Source of the DNA: Cheilinus undulatus
Lineage: Eukaryota > Chordata > Actinopteri > Labriformes > Labridae
Length of the DNA stretch: 64,000 nucleotides
Direction of reading: 5' to 3'
Assembly (NCBI RefSeq): GCF_018320785.1
Contig: NC_054869.1
Location: 15,386,698 to 15,450,697, forward strand
In this document: piece after piece, positions 47,230 to 59,409 of the stretch
How positions within the stretch are numbered: position 1 is the first letter of the stretch
Layout: each line of letters starts with the position of its first letter
Program-made: the position numbers and the translations under genes
The notes under the pieces: generated by a model
What the model was told of the DNA's origin: nothing
Seen by the model: the letters and a program-made list of their open reading frames with translations, nothing else
The model's database searches: none

Positions 47230-47847
47230 CTGTTTGTTACACTCGCTATTAGGTAAAGTTATCAGATCACAGTGTGTTTTTTGTGTTTGGTTGGAGGTGC
47301 TCGTTTTGTATGAGCTGCTGGTGAAGCCTGCGGGCAGCCCTCTGTTGCCCGGGAAACACAGATGGTGGATGATGGGGGCGCATACAAAAGAGCGTAAACC
47401 TGTGGCAGCAGCTGGAGACCGAGCCTGCTCATTATTCAGCTCCGTGCGACCCTGCTTACTCAAAGACGTCGCTGTTCTCTGTAATACCTCCCATCCATTC
47501 TCTTTGTCCCGGGGCTTCCGGCTTCACTTTATCCTGTTTTCTCCCCGGACCGGAGCAGTCAGTGCGCAGCTGTTGTTCGGCACTCCCACATCTGCTTGTC
47601 TCTGCTCGGCAGCCATACAGACGACGCTGCCCTCCTCTCTGCCGAGGCTCATATCAGTGCGGAGCGTGTAGTCCGGAGGGCGAGCAGCTTTTCACTGCGG
47701 GCGGCTAACACAGCACAAAACACGGCGTGGAATAGCAGGTTAGAGAGCATGAAGTCGACATGGAGGAGGAAGAAGAAGAGGAGGCGATGTTTTTTCACCG
47801 TTGATTCTGCGGGACAGGTGCACGAGGAGCCTCATGATCTCTGGTGG
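47230..47847 (+). promoter_or_regulatory. CpG-rich promoter and candidate first exon of an unrecognised gene
   Basis: From about 47,330 to 47,830 the sequence is clearly GC- and CpG-rich (cggagcgtgtagtccggagg, ggcggctaacacagc) in an otherwise AT-rich region, and it ends at a donor gtaaag (47,848). An ATG at 47,749 opens 33 codons in phase 0 (MKSTWRRKKKRRR...). The long open frame 47,234-47,671 is probably fortuitous in GC-rich DNA. Confidence 0.45.
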
Positions 47848-48878
47848 GTAAAGCAAGCATTATTGGGCCCTTTTTTTCTTCTCTTATTTAATAATTGACG
47901 TTTTATTTCGCTGACCGGTCATTTAGGATAATCTTTAAGATTAAATCGACTCTTTTATTCCTGCAGAGGAAGGCCTGTCTCTAGCCTTTCCTCAATCTAA
48001 CATCCTACCAGGGGTTGTGAATTTTAAGTTTGCTTGTTATATCAAAAGCTCTTCCTGTGGACTATGTCAGATTAGTATTAATCTAATTCTGTCTAAAAAA
48101 ATATGTTGCTTTAGGCAGTGCTAGCTCATAGTGTGTCATCTGTAGCCTGTTATCTTTCATGCCCACTTTCCATATGCTCCAGTCACTACACCTTGTACGC
48201 TGAATAGAGCACATACCTGAGATCCTGTCTCAAGTTTAAGATTAAAGCAGGCTAATATGCAAAATCAAGCCTTAAACATAGCAATCCTTATGCAAAAGCA
48301 TGCTGCAGCACCAGCTTAAGGTATGTGTTGCACCCTTATTCAGTGTGCTTGTATTCTTTTAGGTGACCTTGTGGCCAGTGTTGCATGGACTGTGCACAGG
48401 ATTCGTCTCCGGAGCTGCTGACGTCTCCAGTCAGGACACAGGGAGGACCCAACAGCAGGACAGGTTATGTGAACAGGCTGAGTTATCTTTACTTGAATCA
48501 TGAAGGAGCTTCATTTTCATTGGCACACTGTAACAGATGGAGAAAATGATAGCATTACTCATTCAGTTAGATAACTGCCATCAATGCAGCCTATCTGAAA
48601 TGACATATGGGGGTGTGGGTGTAGTTTTAGTCTTATTTGTGTCAAAAAAAAGAGGACAGAAAGATAAAATCTAAGAAGATGTAATCTCTAGGGTATCTTT
48701 AGAGGACAGTCAGGTTGTGTCCCACTTTTCTGCTGCCATGTCTTGTGTGTTTTTCCCCAGTTGTACCGAGGAAAAAAAGCAGATCGCGGCTCGTACCAGA
48801 CCCCAGCAGCTGCATCACCGCTCCATCGCCCTCCGCTGCACCACCGCAGAGAGGATCCATCTGCGGATTTACACCAGG
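47749..48878 (+). CDS. Candidate spliced small protein or leader exons, unrecognised
   Basis: Three exons with good signals: 47,749-47,847 (donor gtaaag), 48,363-48,463 (acceptor ttcttttag, donor gttatg) and 48,761-48,878 (acceptor ttccccag, donor gtgact). They join in frame to 106 codons, and a TGA is the first codon of the next candidate exon at 49,391. A second frame also stays open: an ATG at 48,385 (MDCAQDSSPELL...) continues through exons 2-4 for 87 codons to a TGA in the exon at 49,391. Neither product shows a domain I know. The second is Ser/Pro-rich with a basic PRKKSRSR patch. These could be 5' exons of a longer gene, a lncRNA or a micropeptide gene. Existence of the transcription unit is moderately likely; the coding assignment is a guess. 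Confidence 0.3.
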
Positions 48879-49390
48879 GTGACTTTTATACCCTCTCATA
48901 TTCGCTTTACAGTCCACACTGAGACTTGTTATATAGGTCTAGATGAAAATAAACGGCTTTTGCCCACTTCTAGGCTGTGTTCCCATGTGTGAGTGAGCTA
49001 AGCCTCACTGCTGGCTGCAAGTGCAGAGAAATAGGGAACTGATACATCAAGAGAGATTAGTTATGTGTTAAATCACTGCCATATTTTTCAGTGTATGCTA
49101 TAGCTGTCCTGTGCAGGATTGCAGCAAAGAGAGGAGGCAAACCAACGTGAAAGTGAAGACTATATGACAAAGTCTGATTAGCATAATCAGCTTCTGTGAC
49201 TCATTATTCAACATTATGCAGGATTATCTGTTTACATGTTTGTTACACTAGGGTAGAAAAGCATCTATATGAATGTTTTTGATGGTGTAGGAGACAGAAA
49301 AATCAGAATGCTGCACTGTAAATCACATCTTTGTTTCTATCTTTGTATCCCCTTTTGACTCTAAAGTCTATCATGTTATTTGTCCTGCAG

Positions 49391-49480
49391 TGATGGATTC
49401 ATGGCGCCACTCCAGCTTCAGAAAGAGATGCTCAAATGTTTTCCTCAAAAAAGATGACTCCTGCCGCTTCAGTGTATAAA
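49391..49480 (+). other. Candidate fourth exon of the unrecognised unit
   Basis: Preceded by tttgtcctgcag. From 49,391 one frame closes after about 22 codons, another runs MDSWRHSSFRKRC to a TAA near 49,478. No strong donor follows, so it may be terminal. Confidence 0.25.
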
Positions 49481-49489
49481 TGTCAAAGA

Positions 49490-50100
49490 CTTCCAGAAGA
49501 AAAATACTTTCCTCTCAGTCAGAGGGGGTGTTTGATGGGTTGTGTTATAAATGCTCTTTAAAATATGCTGTGAGTAGTTTAATATAGTTCCACTCACCCC
49601 CTGCTCTGGTTGGTTTGGCCGATCAAAATCACTGCAGCTATGGAACACCTCTTGTGCCTTTTCACTGCCGCGTCTGTGCAGTGACCTCCATACTCTGTTA
49701 CAGTTTTTTTCTGTCTCTGAGGGTTTTGCCAATGCTATTCTGTGTGTTAGCATCTTACTAACGCTAGCATGCATCTCTGCCAGATCCAGGATATTCTCAG
49801 CCTGTGATGTTAAAAACAAACTGCTAAAAGAGTGTGAGAAGGATGAGCAGTTTTCTCACATTTTTATGATGTGTTAGTCACACAATGTGTTCATGTTGTC
49901 TTGAAAAAGAAATGCATACTTGCTGTATTTACACTGTAGTGTGTGGGTCTGCTGAGTTTTAGCCAGACTAGTGGTTTTACTTGTGGACATTGTGGCAGTT
50001 TATCCCCATTTTTTAAAATTTTGAACCTCAAATTAGAGGGCAACATTGGGAGCGCCATGTTAATCTTGTGGAAGAGGGCAGTTTTAAAGTCGCTGTGGGT
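49490..50100. other. No gene assigned; one unsupported - strand frame
   Basis: A 116-codon open frame on the - strand (49,469-49,819) has no known motif and no splice or promoter context. It may be a decayed repeat. The rest is unremarkable. Confidence 0.3.
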
Positions 50101-50117
50101 GGCTTAACTTGCAAAGC

Positions 50118-51500
50118 TGATGGATTTGCCAGATTTCATGTTTGCCATCAGGCAAATTCATCTTGCAAAGCTCCAATTTGAAACATTTGTGCCTGGTTTG
50201 AAAAATACCAGCCCAACTAGCATCATATGAGGAGAACAATGCAGCAGCTATGGTTGTGGTTTTACTGCAATAAAGCCATTAGCAGCTATAGCAGCAGTTT
50301 TATCAGAAGTGGAAAGCATTTCTTTACTTCTCAAAGAAATGCACTGAATGCTTTTCTTGGTGGAAAAGATGTTTTTGCTCTTCTCACACCCTGCTTCAGC
50401 ATGAGTTTTATTCACCAACTGGCTCCACTGTCAGTAAACTGCAGCATCTGTCAAGCTGATGGGAAGTAGTTTACGAATCAGAACTGCACATGCCCACTAC
50501 ATCACTGTGTCTTGTTGCTTTGATTAATTCACAATGAATGTGACTGACAGAACATTCATCCAATCACCTTTCAAGACTTTTTGAAGGGCTTTGGCCCTCT
50601 AAATACTTTGTATGGGCAGTTGCTCAGATGAATGTGAGGTAAATCCCCAGAAAGCTAGTGCTTACATTGATGGAGTTAACAAATGATGTTGAATAGTACA
50701 TTAGAGTGTATTCTACCAGATGTCTACCAATACTGATTTATAAAGGCTAGTATTGACACCAATTATTAATAGTTCATGAGACGGGTAACTGATATTTGGA
50801 ACTGATATGTGTCAGTGGTACTCATAGCTGATGGATTGACCAGATTCCATCGGGCAGATCCATCTTGCAAAGCTCCACTCTGAAACATTTGCCAGGTCTG
50901 AGAATGGACCATACCAGTCAGCATTATTTGAGGAGAACAATGTGGTTGCTACAGGCGGGATTTTGTGGAAATGAAAACTGATAGCAGTCGCTGACCCTGG
51001 TGTTGCATTTAGCTCTGATGTAGCTATCCACATTTTTAAATTAAATTAAGAGCAACAAACAGCTCTGACAGTTTTTCACAATAACTAAAGGAGGTGTTTA
51101 GTTGTACTGTAAGCTGGAATTTACAGTGGCTGCTATTGGTGTCATGATTAGCTCGGATGTAGCTATCGCATAGCAACAGTTTTTATCAGAAATGGGCCAC
51201 GTTTCTTTTTCAAAACAAGAGCAATAGCACAGAAAACCATACTTGGCATAGATGATGTTTTTGCATGTTCAGGGACCAGTCTCGGCACAAGTTTTATCCG
51301 CAACAAGCTTTGTTGTTCCAAACCTGCTGCTCCTGTCCGTCAAGCTCAGGTTACTACCACAGCTGCACATGCCTACATCTTCATTTTGTCCTGTCACTCT
51401 GATTGGCCCATAATGAATGTGACTGACAGAATGTTGGTCCAATCACTTTTGAAGAATTTTTTGTATAGTCCTTAACCTTCCCAAAAAGCTTTCTATGGGT
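50118..51500 (+). repeat. Two tandem diverged copies of a ~500-680 bp repeat
   Basis: Copy A (about 50,118-50,600) and copy B (about 50,822-51,500) share in order: catcttgcaaagctcca, gaggagaacaatg, a central block with aagtggaaagcatttcttt / aaatgggccacgtttcttt, and aatgaatgtgactgacagaa then ccaatcac. No coding content. Confidence 0.65.
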
Positions 51501-51519
51501 AGTGAATGTTAATATATTA

Positions 51520-53205
51520 CATGCAATGGATAGATAAAACAGTCTGGCTTGTGAGGTTATGTTACACAGATATTGACTGGCTATTACACAAGTAACGTCT
51601 AGCCAATCAGATATGGGCGAGAAATTATGTGAGACTGTAGAGGGTGAGTCAGAGGGGAAGACTCACAGTGGAGCCAAATTAAGTGATTTTATTGGCCACC
51701 GGTAAAATAAAAAGCAGGTACAAATAATGGGCCAAACACTGAATATTAGCCCTGATAATCAGCCAGGCTGATAGTTGGTCGGCCCTTAAGTTTTTATGAC
51801 ACAAATGCAAAGAAATGCGATTCTGATGTTTTGAAGAATTTATGATTTACAAATGAGAAAGTGAAGGAAGAAGATGGATAAGAAATCAACTTTCTATATT
51901 TCGAATTTCTAATATAGAATGGGCAAAAATCTGGCATGCATGGGAAGAGACAAAACACATGCTCCAGTCTCCCTGATAAAATACCCTCTTACCCTCTCCT
52001 TTAACAAATACCTTCTCCCTGCACAAATGTTACAAAACAACAACAGATTAAAATAACAAGCTCAGGGCTTCTGTTTGGTTTAGATTTTTTATTTTGTTTC
52101 AGTAGTTTAGAATGATCAATTTCTTCTATTTAGAAGGGGGACACATTTATTTATACTGAGGGAACAGACTTGAGTTTTGCACCTTGGTGGTGACGGGGTG
52201 GGGGGTGGGGGTCTCTATGGCTACAGGCTTTGTCTGTGTGTCTGTGTGAGTGCATGCCTGTGTGCATGTGTGTATGTTCCGTGTATGCATGTGTCTTATG
52301 TCTATGAATAATCTGAAATTTGCGATGTTACTGGGCTGCCAGCTGCTTATTGGTTATTTCCTCACATCTGCAAAGTTTGCTCCTCTTTTACTCTCTAAAT
52401 ACTCCAGACAAGGGATAAAAAATATTTACAAATGATTCTTAGCATCAGTTTTGACCTTATTGAAGTATCACCTAGGTGGGGGTTCTTGTGATTCACATAA
52501 TCACATGTGTGCTGCTGGAAATTAATGGTGTGTAGTTTTCTAAACGATGCCTGCTTGCTTTAATTAATCTGTCCTGACGCCTACTCCCCCATCATCTGAT
52601 ACTCAAGCAATTTACAGCAAATGCTAATAATTATGTGCAAATAGATCTTTTTTATCCAGGTCTGGCTTCTACTAACAGAATCTCACTAATATCTAACCAT
52701 ACTAATGTTTGCTAACAATCACTGAGTACTAACCTGAAACCTGAATGCTTATGGCTGGCCATGTTTCTCTCTAACACACTGACTAACCCTTTGCTTTACG
52801 CCCGCAGTGTGACACATGCTCCTCTCTCATCATCCTGCAATCCTTCTTACAGAAACAACACTCAGATTAATTATTAAAGATCAAAATATCTATAAAAAGG
52901 TGTTCATTCAAGAAGGGTTTCAGGGATTGGGAAGGGAAATGTTATTAACCATCCAAGAAAAAAGGAGATGTAGAAACAAATGCTGACGTCAGGCTAGGTT
53001 GACCACACATGTAAGACGACAAGTTTGATCTGATTACAGATGATAATAGCTAACTGTGTCAGACTTCACAGGCATCCATGATACAGACTGCATACTTAAA
53101 AGCTCACCAGCTCTGCATCAATATCATTGATATTTTAAGAGCTGCAATGCACTGTGGGGTGGTTTAGTATTACCAGTGTGCTCCTGTAATTATACAAAAA
53201 ATTCT
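51520..53205. other. Intergenic, nothing recognised
   Basis: No gene. Includes a G-rich stretch at about 52,191-52,211 (ggggtggggggtgggggt) followed by a TG-rich tract to about 52,300. Confidence 0.4.
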
Positions 53206-53212
53206 GGCCACT

Positions 53213-53959
53213 CTACACAGCAAAATCATCAGTGTTAATTAAACTCCCTTAGTGCTGAATTCAAGACTTATCTGAGTTTATATATTTATCATGGGTTCTG
53301 AGTTAAATTTACACTCCAGAAAGTGTTAATATTTTAACTTTCTTTTAGTGTTTTTTTACACATCCAGGTGCATTTTCACAGCATTTTACCATTCCCATTC
53401 AATTGTGTTAATTTTAAGTATGTGCAATTTTAATCATTATCACATTGCAATGCACTTTTAATAATTCATAAATACTGCTACCTAGAATCAAACATCCAGT
53501 GCAAGTCATACATTTTTGGCAGGGATGGTGCAATGCACTCTTTGTAGCATCCTTTGCTTTAAATCAGCAGATCGCCCTTGATTTGCCACTAACTCAGTGG
53601 ATAACTTCACTCATGGTGCAGAAGTGTCTAACATCAAAAACAACAATATTCCATAAGAAACATGAGCAAAAGAATCCCAGCAGTGATCACTGCATGACAG
53701 GCATAATCTAAACACATGTAACCACTCTGCCCAAGGGCATGATGGGAAAACCCTGCCCACCAGATTTGGAATTGCATTGGGCGGAGCTTAGATCAGTTGA
53801 TTCTCTACAAAGTTAGGCTAACAGTGAAAGGATCAACACTGACAAAAAACACCCACACTGAAGAACTAGGATTGGAGTTAAAATTACACTTTGGGAGTTA
53901 AAATCAACTCTGAAATGTTTTATACTGAGATTTCAACCCTCCAGTTTTTGCTGTGTAGC
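53213..53959. mobile_element. MITE, copy 2 of the TACACAGCAAAA family
   Basis: Left end ctacacagcaaaatcatcag, right end tttttgctgtgtag (inverse). It shares internal blocks with 23,189-23,830. Confidence 0.7.
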
Positions 53960-55339
53960 AAATTTTTTGCATCTTTAAAAATGCATACTTTGAATTAGGA
54001 CTGTACATACCCAGTGTGGTGCCATATTTAGTTTGAATATTGTGGAAGTGTGCAGCCATTGATTCTTCTTTCTGCTTGTGCATTGTGTGGTCAACCTTTG
54101 CAAATGAGCACCTGGCTTCTTGTCACAAAAAGAGAAAAAAATATTGCGTTACCTGAGCAAGTCTGAACTCCAGTACTAACTATTCTGGTGTTTGTTACTA
54201 ACATTTTCAGGCTGGAAGGCTCCACCTGTCTACCTTACTAACACCTCTCTTCTTTGTTAGTCTTGAAAGAAATGTCTCTTACAAATTAAGCATGCCTTGT
54301 CTTACTAATAATGTCAGCTTACTGACACTGTATGGAAGCTTCAATCTAAAACACCTTGTGGTGCGATGAGACTGCTTCATAGCGATGAGCCGTGCTGCTG
54401 AAGTCCTAGCTGTGTTGGTAACGTGCTAAACAGAAGTCTTAACAAATAAGTGTGACAGTTTTTTTCCTTCCTCGTTAACCTACTAACATCAGTTTAAACA
54501 AAGACTAACACAAAGACTAACATCAGCTCTCTGTAAACTAACAAACTAACCCACTAATAAACTAATCGTCTAACAACACTAACTAAAATCACTAACTGTG
54601 TGTTTAGTGGCAGGAGCAGCCGGTGCACCTGGACTGTAAGAGGCTGTGCCACCTATTGAATGTACTAACATGATTCCTTTTGGAAGAAATTGAACATGCT
54701 TGTCATGGTATCTGTGCATGTGTGTGTGTCTGTGGGCGAGATAAAGGTCAGAGGAGAGGGAGTGGATGTTGATGTGAATACATTCAAACAGGGTGTGCAG
54801 CCATGTTGCTCTCTCTCAAATGCTAATGTATAGAAATGTAGATTACAGTGTCTTAAATGACTATTTAAGCCTGATTAAACACAGTTTTTTTTTTACATTA
54901 AGCCTTAACTTTGACTTAACATGCATGCAATGAAAGGAAAATCAAATGTATTTCAATTTTTTTGTGTGGTTTCTGCTAACTCATCACTTGCCTTAAAAAC
55001 AATTTATTGTAATAAACAGCTCGTAACAGTTTAATATCTCCTTTCTTAACTATTTACATTAATAGATGCATCACATAAAAGCACACAAATTCACACTGGA
55101 GGGACATTTATCACAACAAAAACAGAAGGTACAAAGAATGCATTTTTCTACTTTGGGGACAGTGATTACAAAGATGGTTTTACCAAAGGCAAAGGTAGAT
55201 AATGGTGCTTCAAGAGGCCTGAAATAAAGTCAGTATAAGTGTAGACATCAAAAATGTGATGAAGACGGCACACTATTATCATTAAAGCATTAGTAAATAC
55301 CTTATTCGTCATGTATCAGGCATTTTTAACTAATAAATA

Positions 55340-56470
55340 CAGTGCATACAGAGAGTATTCAGACCCCCTAACCTTTTTAGATTTTGATATTTTGCAGCCT
55401 GATGCTACAATCATTTATCTTTTTCCCTGAATAATCAGTACCCCATCATGACAAAGTGAAAACAGAGTCTACAGCCTCGAGTCTTTTTGAATATGATCCA
55501 GCTTTGCATACCTGGATTTGGGGATTTTCTGCCATTCGTCTCTGCAAATCCTCTAAAGTGCAGTCAGGTTGGATAGGGTCATTCAGTGAACGGCTATTTT
55601 CAGGTCCCTCCAGAGATGTTCGATGGAATTCAAGTCAGGGCTCTGGTTGGGCCTCTCTAGGGCATTTACAGAGTTGTCCCAAAGCCACTCCTTTGTTGTC
55701 CTTTGAAGGTGAACCTTAGGCCCAGTCTGAGGACCTGAGCGCTGCGGAACAAGTTTTGTTGAGGATATCTCTGTACATTGCTCCATTCAGCTTTCTTCAA
55801 CCCTAACCAGTCTCCTAGTCCTTGCTGCTGAAAAGCACCCCCACTGCATGATGCTGCCACCACCATGCTTCACTTTTGGGGTGGCATTGTGTAGGAGATG
55901 AGTGGTCCCTGGTTTCCTTCAGACATGTTTAGAACTGTGGCCATCAGGTTTTTGACCACCTCTCTAAGGCCTTTCTGCTCTGATTGCTCAGTTTGGCCGG
56001 GCGTCCAGCGCTTAGAAGAGTCCTGGTTGTGTCAACCTTCTTCCATTGGAGAATTATGGAGGCCACTGTGCTCATGGGAACATTCAGTGCAGCAAAATTT
56101 TTTGTAGCCTTCCCCAGATCTTTGACTTGCAACAATCCTGTCTCTGAGCTCTGCTGGCAGTTCCTTTGACCTCATGGCTGGCTTCTGCTCGGATATGCAT
56201 TGTCAGCTGTGAGGTCTTCTATAGAGAGGTGTGTGCCTTTCCAAATCATGTCCAATCAATTTAATTTACCACAGGTGGACTCCTTTCAAGGTGTAGAAAC
56301 ATCTCAGCAATGATCAAGAGGAATGGGAGGAACCTGAACTAAATTTCAAGTGTTTTTTGCAAAGTGTCTGAAAATTTGATTTTTCAATTTTTATATTTGT
56401 AATAAATTTGCCAAATTTTCTAAAATTCTGTTCTCACTTTGTCATTATGTGGTGCTGTGTAGATAAATGT
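55340..56470 (-). mobile_element. Tc1-like transposon relic, transposase on the - strand
   Basis: The left terminus cagtgcatacagagagtatt is preceded by TA. On the - strand the nucleotides give helix-turn-helix wording (VPMSTVASIILQWKK, near 56,075-56,020) and the C-terminal catalytic wording NQSPDLNSIEHLWRDLK (near 55,600-55,650). Frames are broken at several places and the right terminus is worn. Inactive. Confidence 0.85.
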
Positions 56471-56479
56471 CTGTCATTT

Positions 56480-57640
56480 ATAAACAAGTGCTTTGTTGAT
56501 GTATTAGTAGAGGTACAGATAGGTTTAAGGTCACTGATGCATCACTAAAGCATTATAGCTCAGTTTACAATAGAAATATCTATTACTTGATGGATGGTGA
56601 GTAATGTATTTAAGGATTTAATGATTCTTTAATAATGCTTTTTTAAGACTTAAAGTGATGAGTTATGAGGTGTTACCCTTATAAGGGGCCACAATTGAAC
56701 AAAATAGCATCAAAATAGAATTTGATTATTCAAAGGAGGCCCTGGGTAGGACTCCTGGCCAAAACTACAGAGCCCAGACCTGTCAAAATGTTCCCAAGTA
56801 TATTCATATCAAGCAAATTGTGATTAGGTAGATCTCAATAGATAATGTAACAATTATAATGTATGATATTGCAGATTTTTCTTTTAATGTATAAGTTACA
56901 CCTGGCCTAGACATGATGAGATATCCATTTGTGATGAGACTGAGCTATCATGCTATCATGTACCTCCCTTGCTTTATTGCTTAAAGAAGATGCTTCAGTA
57001 GATTTGTTCATTTGTTTTGAATGTTTTTAGCTAAATGTCGAAGGCCCAGTGGCCTCTGGATGACTAAAACCACCCCTGACTGAGTGCCACCTTCAGGGCC
57101 GTCATCTAATAAAGGACATTTCAGCTCACATGATTGTTGGATTCATATTAAAGTAGGATCACTGTCACAACATTAGATTAAGAATAAAGAAAATTATAAA
57201 TACATTTTGAGAGTTTTCAAGCCACCTGCTGTTCTAACAAATGTGTGTCAGCTCTGAATTACCAAACACTTTACATCTTACTTTATGCTGCCCGTGTTTC
57301 TGCTGGTTTGAAAGATATCATGACCACGTTGATACAGCAGGGGGCAGCAACTCCTCAGCTTTGTTTTTTGGTGCAGTCGAAGCTCTCCCTCAAGCTCACT
57401 GGTCACACTGCCTGTAAATAACCTTAATTATTTCATTTGCACTGTATGAGCTGTCATTTTGGTCATGCTTATATGTATGAAGCAACATTTGTAACATGGG
57501 GAGAGAATTAAGGAATGCTGTCAGCATTTTTATATTTTATTTACAACGTGTGTGCACAGTTTAGTAGTTTGAAAATATATTTCATGAAAGTTGAGTGTTT
57601 TTATGAATGTTTATTATGACCACCTGCAATTTGAAAAAAA
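56480..57640. other. Intergenic with a CTCF-like motif
   Basis: No gene recognised. ACAGCAGGGGGCAG at 57,334-57,347 (+) matches the CTCF core except at its first position. Confidence 0.35.
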
Positions 57641-57644
57641 ATGT

Positions 57645-57960
57645 AATCAAAGAATCACATAAGTGGCAGTTTTGACATTCCTCAGATTTCCTGAGACTTT
57701 GCACAGGGGGGCAGTTCTCTTAGGAGTAGCCTGGTCATTTATGACAACCGTAGATTCAACCATCATCTCTTTAATCTTTGACGCATATCTGTCAAGGAAG
57801 AATGACCTGCGGCTGAAGAAATCTGTCGATAGAGCACCATGCTCAGGATCATCAGTGCTGAGGAGGGACACGATCACAGGATCATCAGCAAACTTGATGA
57901 TTTCAAGATTATCACAGTGGCTTTGGCACTAATGTGTGTCACAATACAAATAAAAGAGGC
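57645..57960 (-). pseudogene. LINE reverse-transcriptase relic
   Basis: The - strand encodes KFADD (the F/Y-x-D-D polymerase active-site box) followed by PVIVSLLSTDDPEHGALSTDF. This is a typical non-LTR retrotransposon palm segment. The downstream part is diverged and the fragment is about 300 bases with no complete domain. Confidence 0.65.
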
Positions 57961-58189
57961 TAGAGGTCACATCCTTGTGCTGACTGAGTGGAGCAAAACA
58001 GAAAATCTGATGCCGTTAATCACCAAACACTGCATCTATGAGCTTAAAAAATCTATCTACCAACACACCAGGCCAGGATTTATGTTGTGGAAGCTCCCTA
58101 GTCTTGCTGATAAAATGTGTAGATGCATACAGTTTGGTTTGAGTGTAGCCAAACAGCTCACACAGCACAAATTATCTTTGAAATGTCAA

Positions 58190-59400
58190 GAAAGAATGTT
58201 AAAACAAATTGAGATAATCCAAACAAAAGTTTTTGTAGATTTCTGGGACTATTCCTGAAGAATTTCTACAAAAATGAGAAAATATTCCCGAAGCATCCCC
58301 ACAATATCCTTGCAGCGCTTCCAGGAGATATCAGGGAATATTTCTAAAAAGTTTCTATGAAAATATGTTTTAAAAATGCTTAAAAATTCCTAATATGGTT
58401 TCTGATCATTCCTGCAAATTTCCTTAAAATTCCTTGAAATACTCATTGATAATTCCTGCAAATTACTTTTAGTCCTGCAGCATCAACAAAATCTGACTTT
58501 AAATTTATGTGAAAATTCTTTCAGTATTATTTTTTAAGTACCCCATAAAATTATCCCAAAATGTCTTCAAACATACCCCCCAAAATGTTTCAGTGAAACT
58601 TTATCAGAGCCTTAACATTCCAATTAAAATTTCCCTCAAAATTCCATGAAAAGTCCTGAAATTTTTAAATGAAATTCCCCAAAATTTCAAAGCAGATTCC
58701 CTCTTAAATTTCTTATCGAATTTCTTAGGAAACATACATTCCCTGCAATCTCATCAAAGTGATATTAAAATTGCCCCAAAACCACTGAGCAAATTTCCTA
58801 AAATTTCAATCAAAGTTCTTAAAATTTTCCCAATCTAATTCCCCAATATTTTCCCCCAAATTCCATGAAAATATCTTTAATTTTCAAATCAAATTCACTC
58901 CAAAACCTTCCCACAAATTAAAAATACATTTCTCAAATTTCCAAACAACTTCTGTCAAACATTCACACATATTTTCCCAATTCCCATGAAAATGCCAAAA
59001 ACTTTCAAGGCAAATTTCCCCCAAAACTTCCAAAAATATTCAAACATTTCCCCAATATTGTCATGAAAACACCGAAAAGCTTCAAAGCTAATTCACCCCC
59101 CAAAACATTCCCCTATTAGTACAAATACAGTTCCCAAATTTACAAACAAATTCCCCCAAACATCCTCACAAATTTGCATGAAAATTCCAGGAATGTTCAA
59201 TGTAAATTTCCCCCCAAATTTCCAAAAAATTCACAAACATACCCCAATAATCTCATGAAAATACTTACAAAATTTCATGAAATTCCCCAAAATTTCCATG
59301 TAAAATTCTGAAAATTCTATAACAAATTCTTCCAAAATTCTGAGCAAATTACTTGAATTTTAATGGACATTCTGGACAATTATCTCAAAAATTCTAACAG
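58190..59400. repeat. Long cryptic satellite-like tract of TTCCC(C)AAAATTTCCATGAAAA units
   Basis: About 1.2 kb built almost wholly of short variants of ttccccaaaatttc, catgaaaat and caaattccc with irregular 20-35 base spacing. No reading frame. A short block of the same kind lies at 22,250-22,440 and 22,640-22,690. Confidence 0.7.
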
Positions 59401-59409
59401 CAGAAATCA

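Noticed and set aside
57663..57932. 89-codon + strand frame near 57.7 kb
   Set aside because: It is the antisense of the LINE reverse-transcriptase relic whose KFADD box reads on the - strand.
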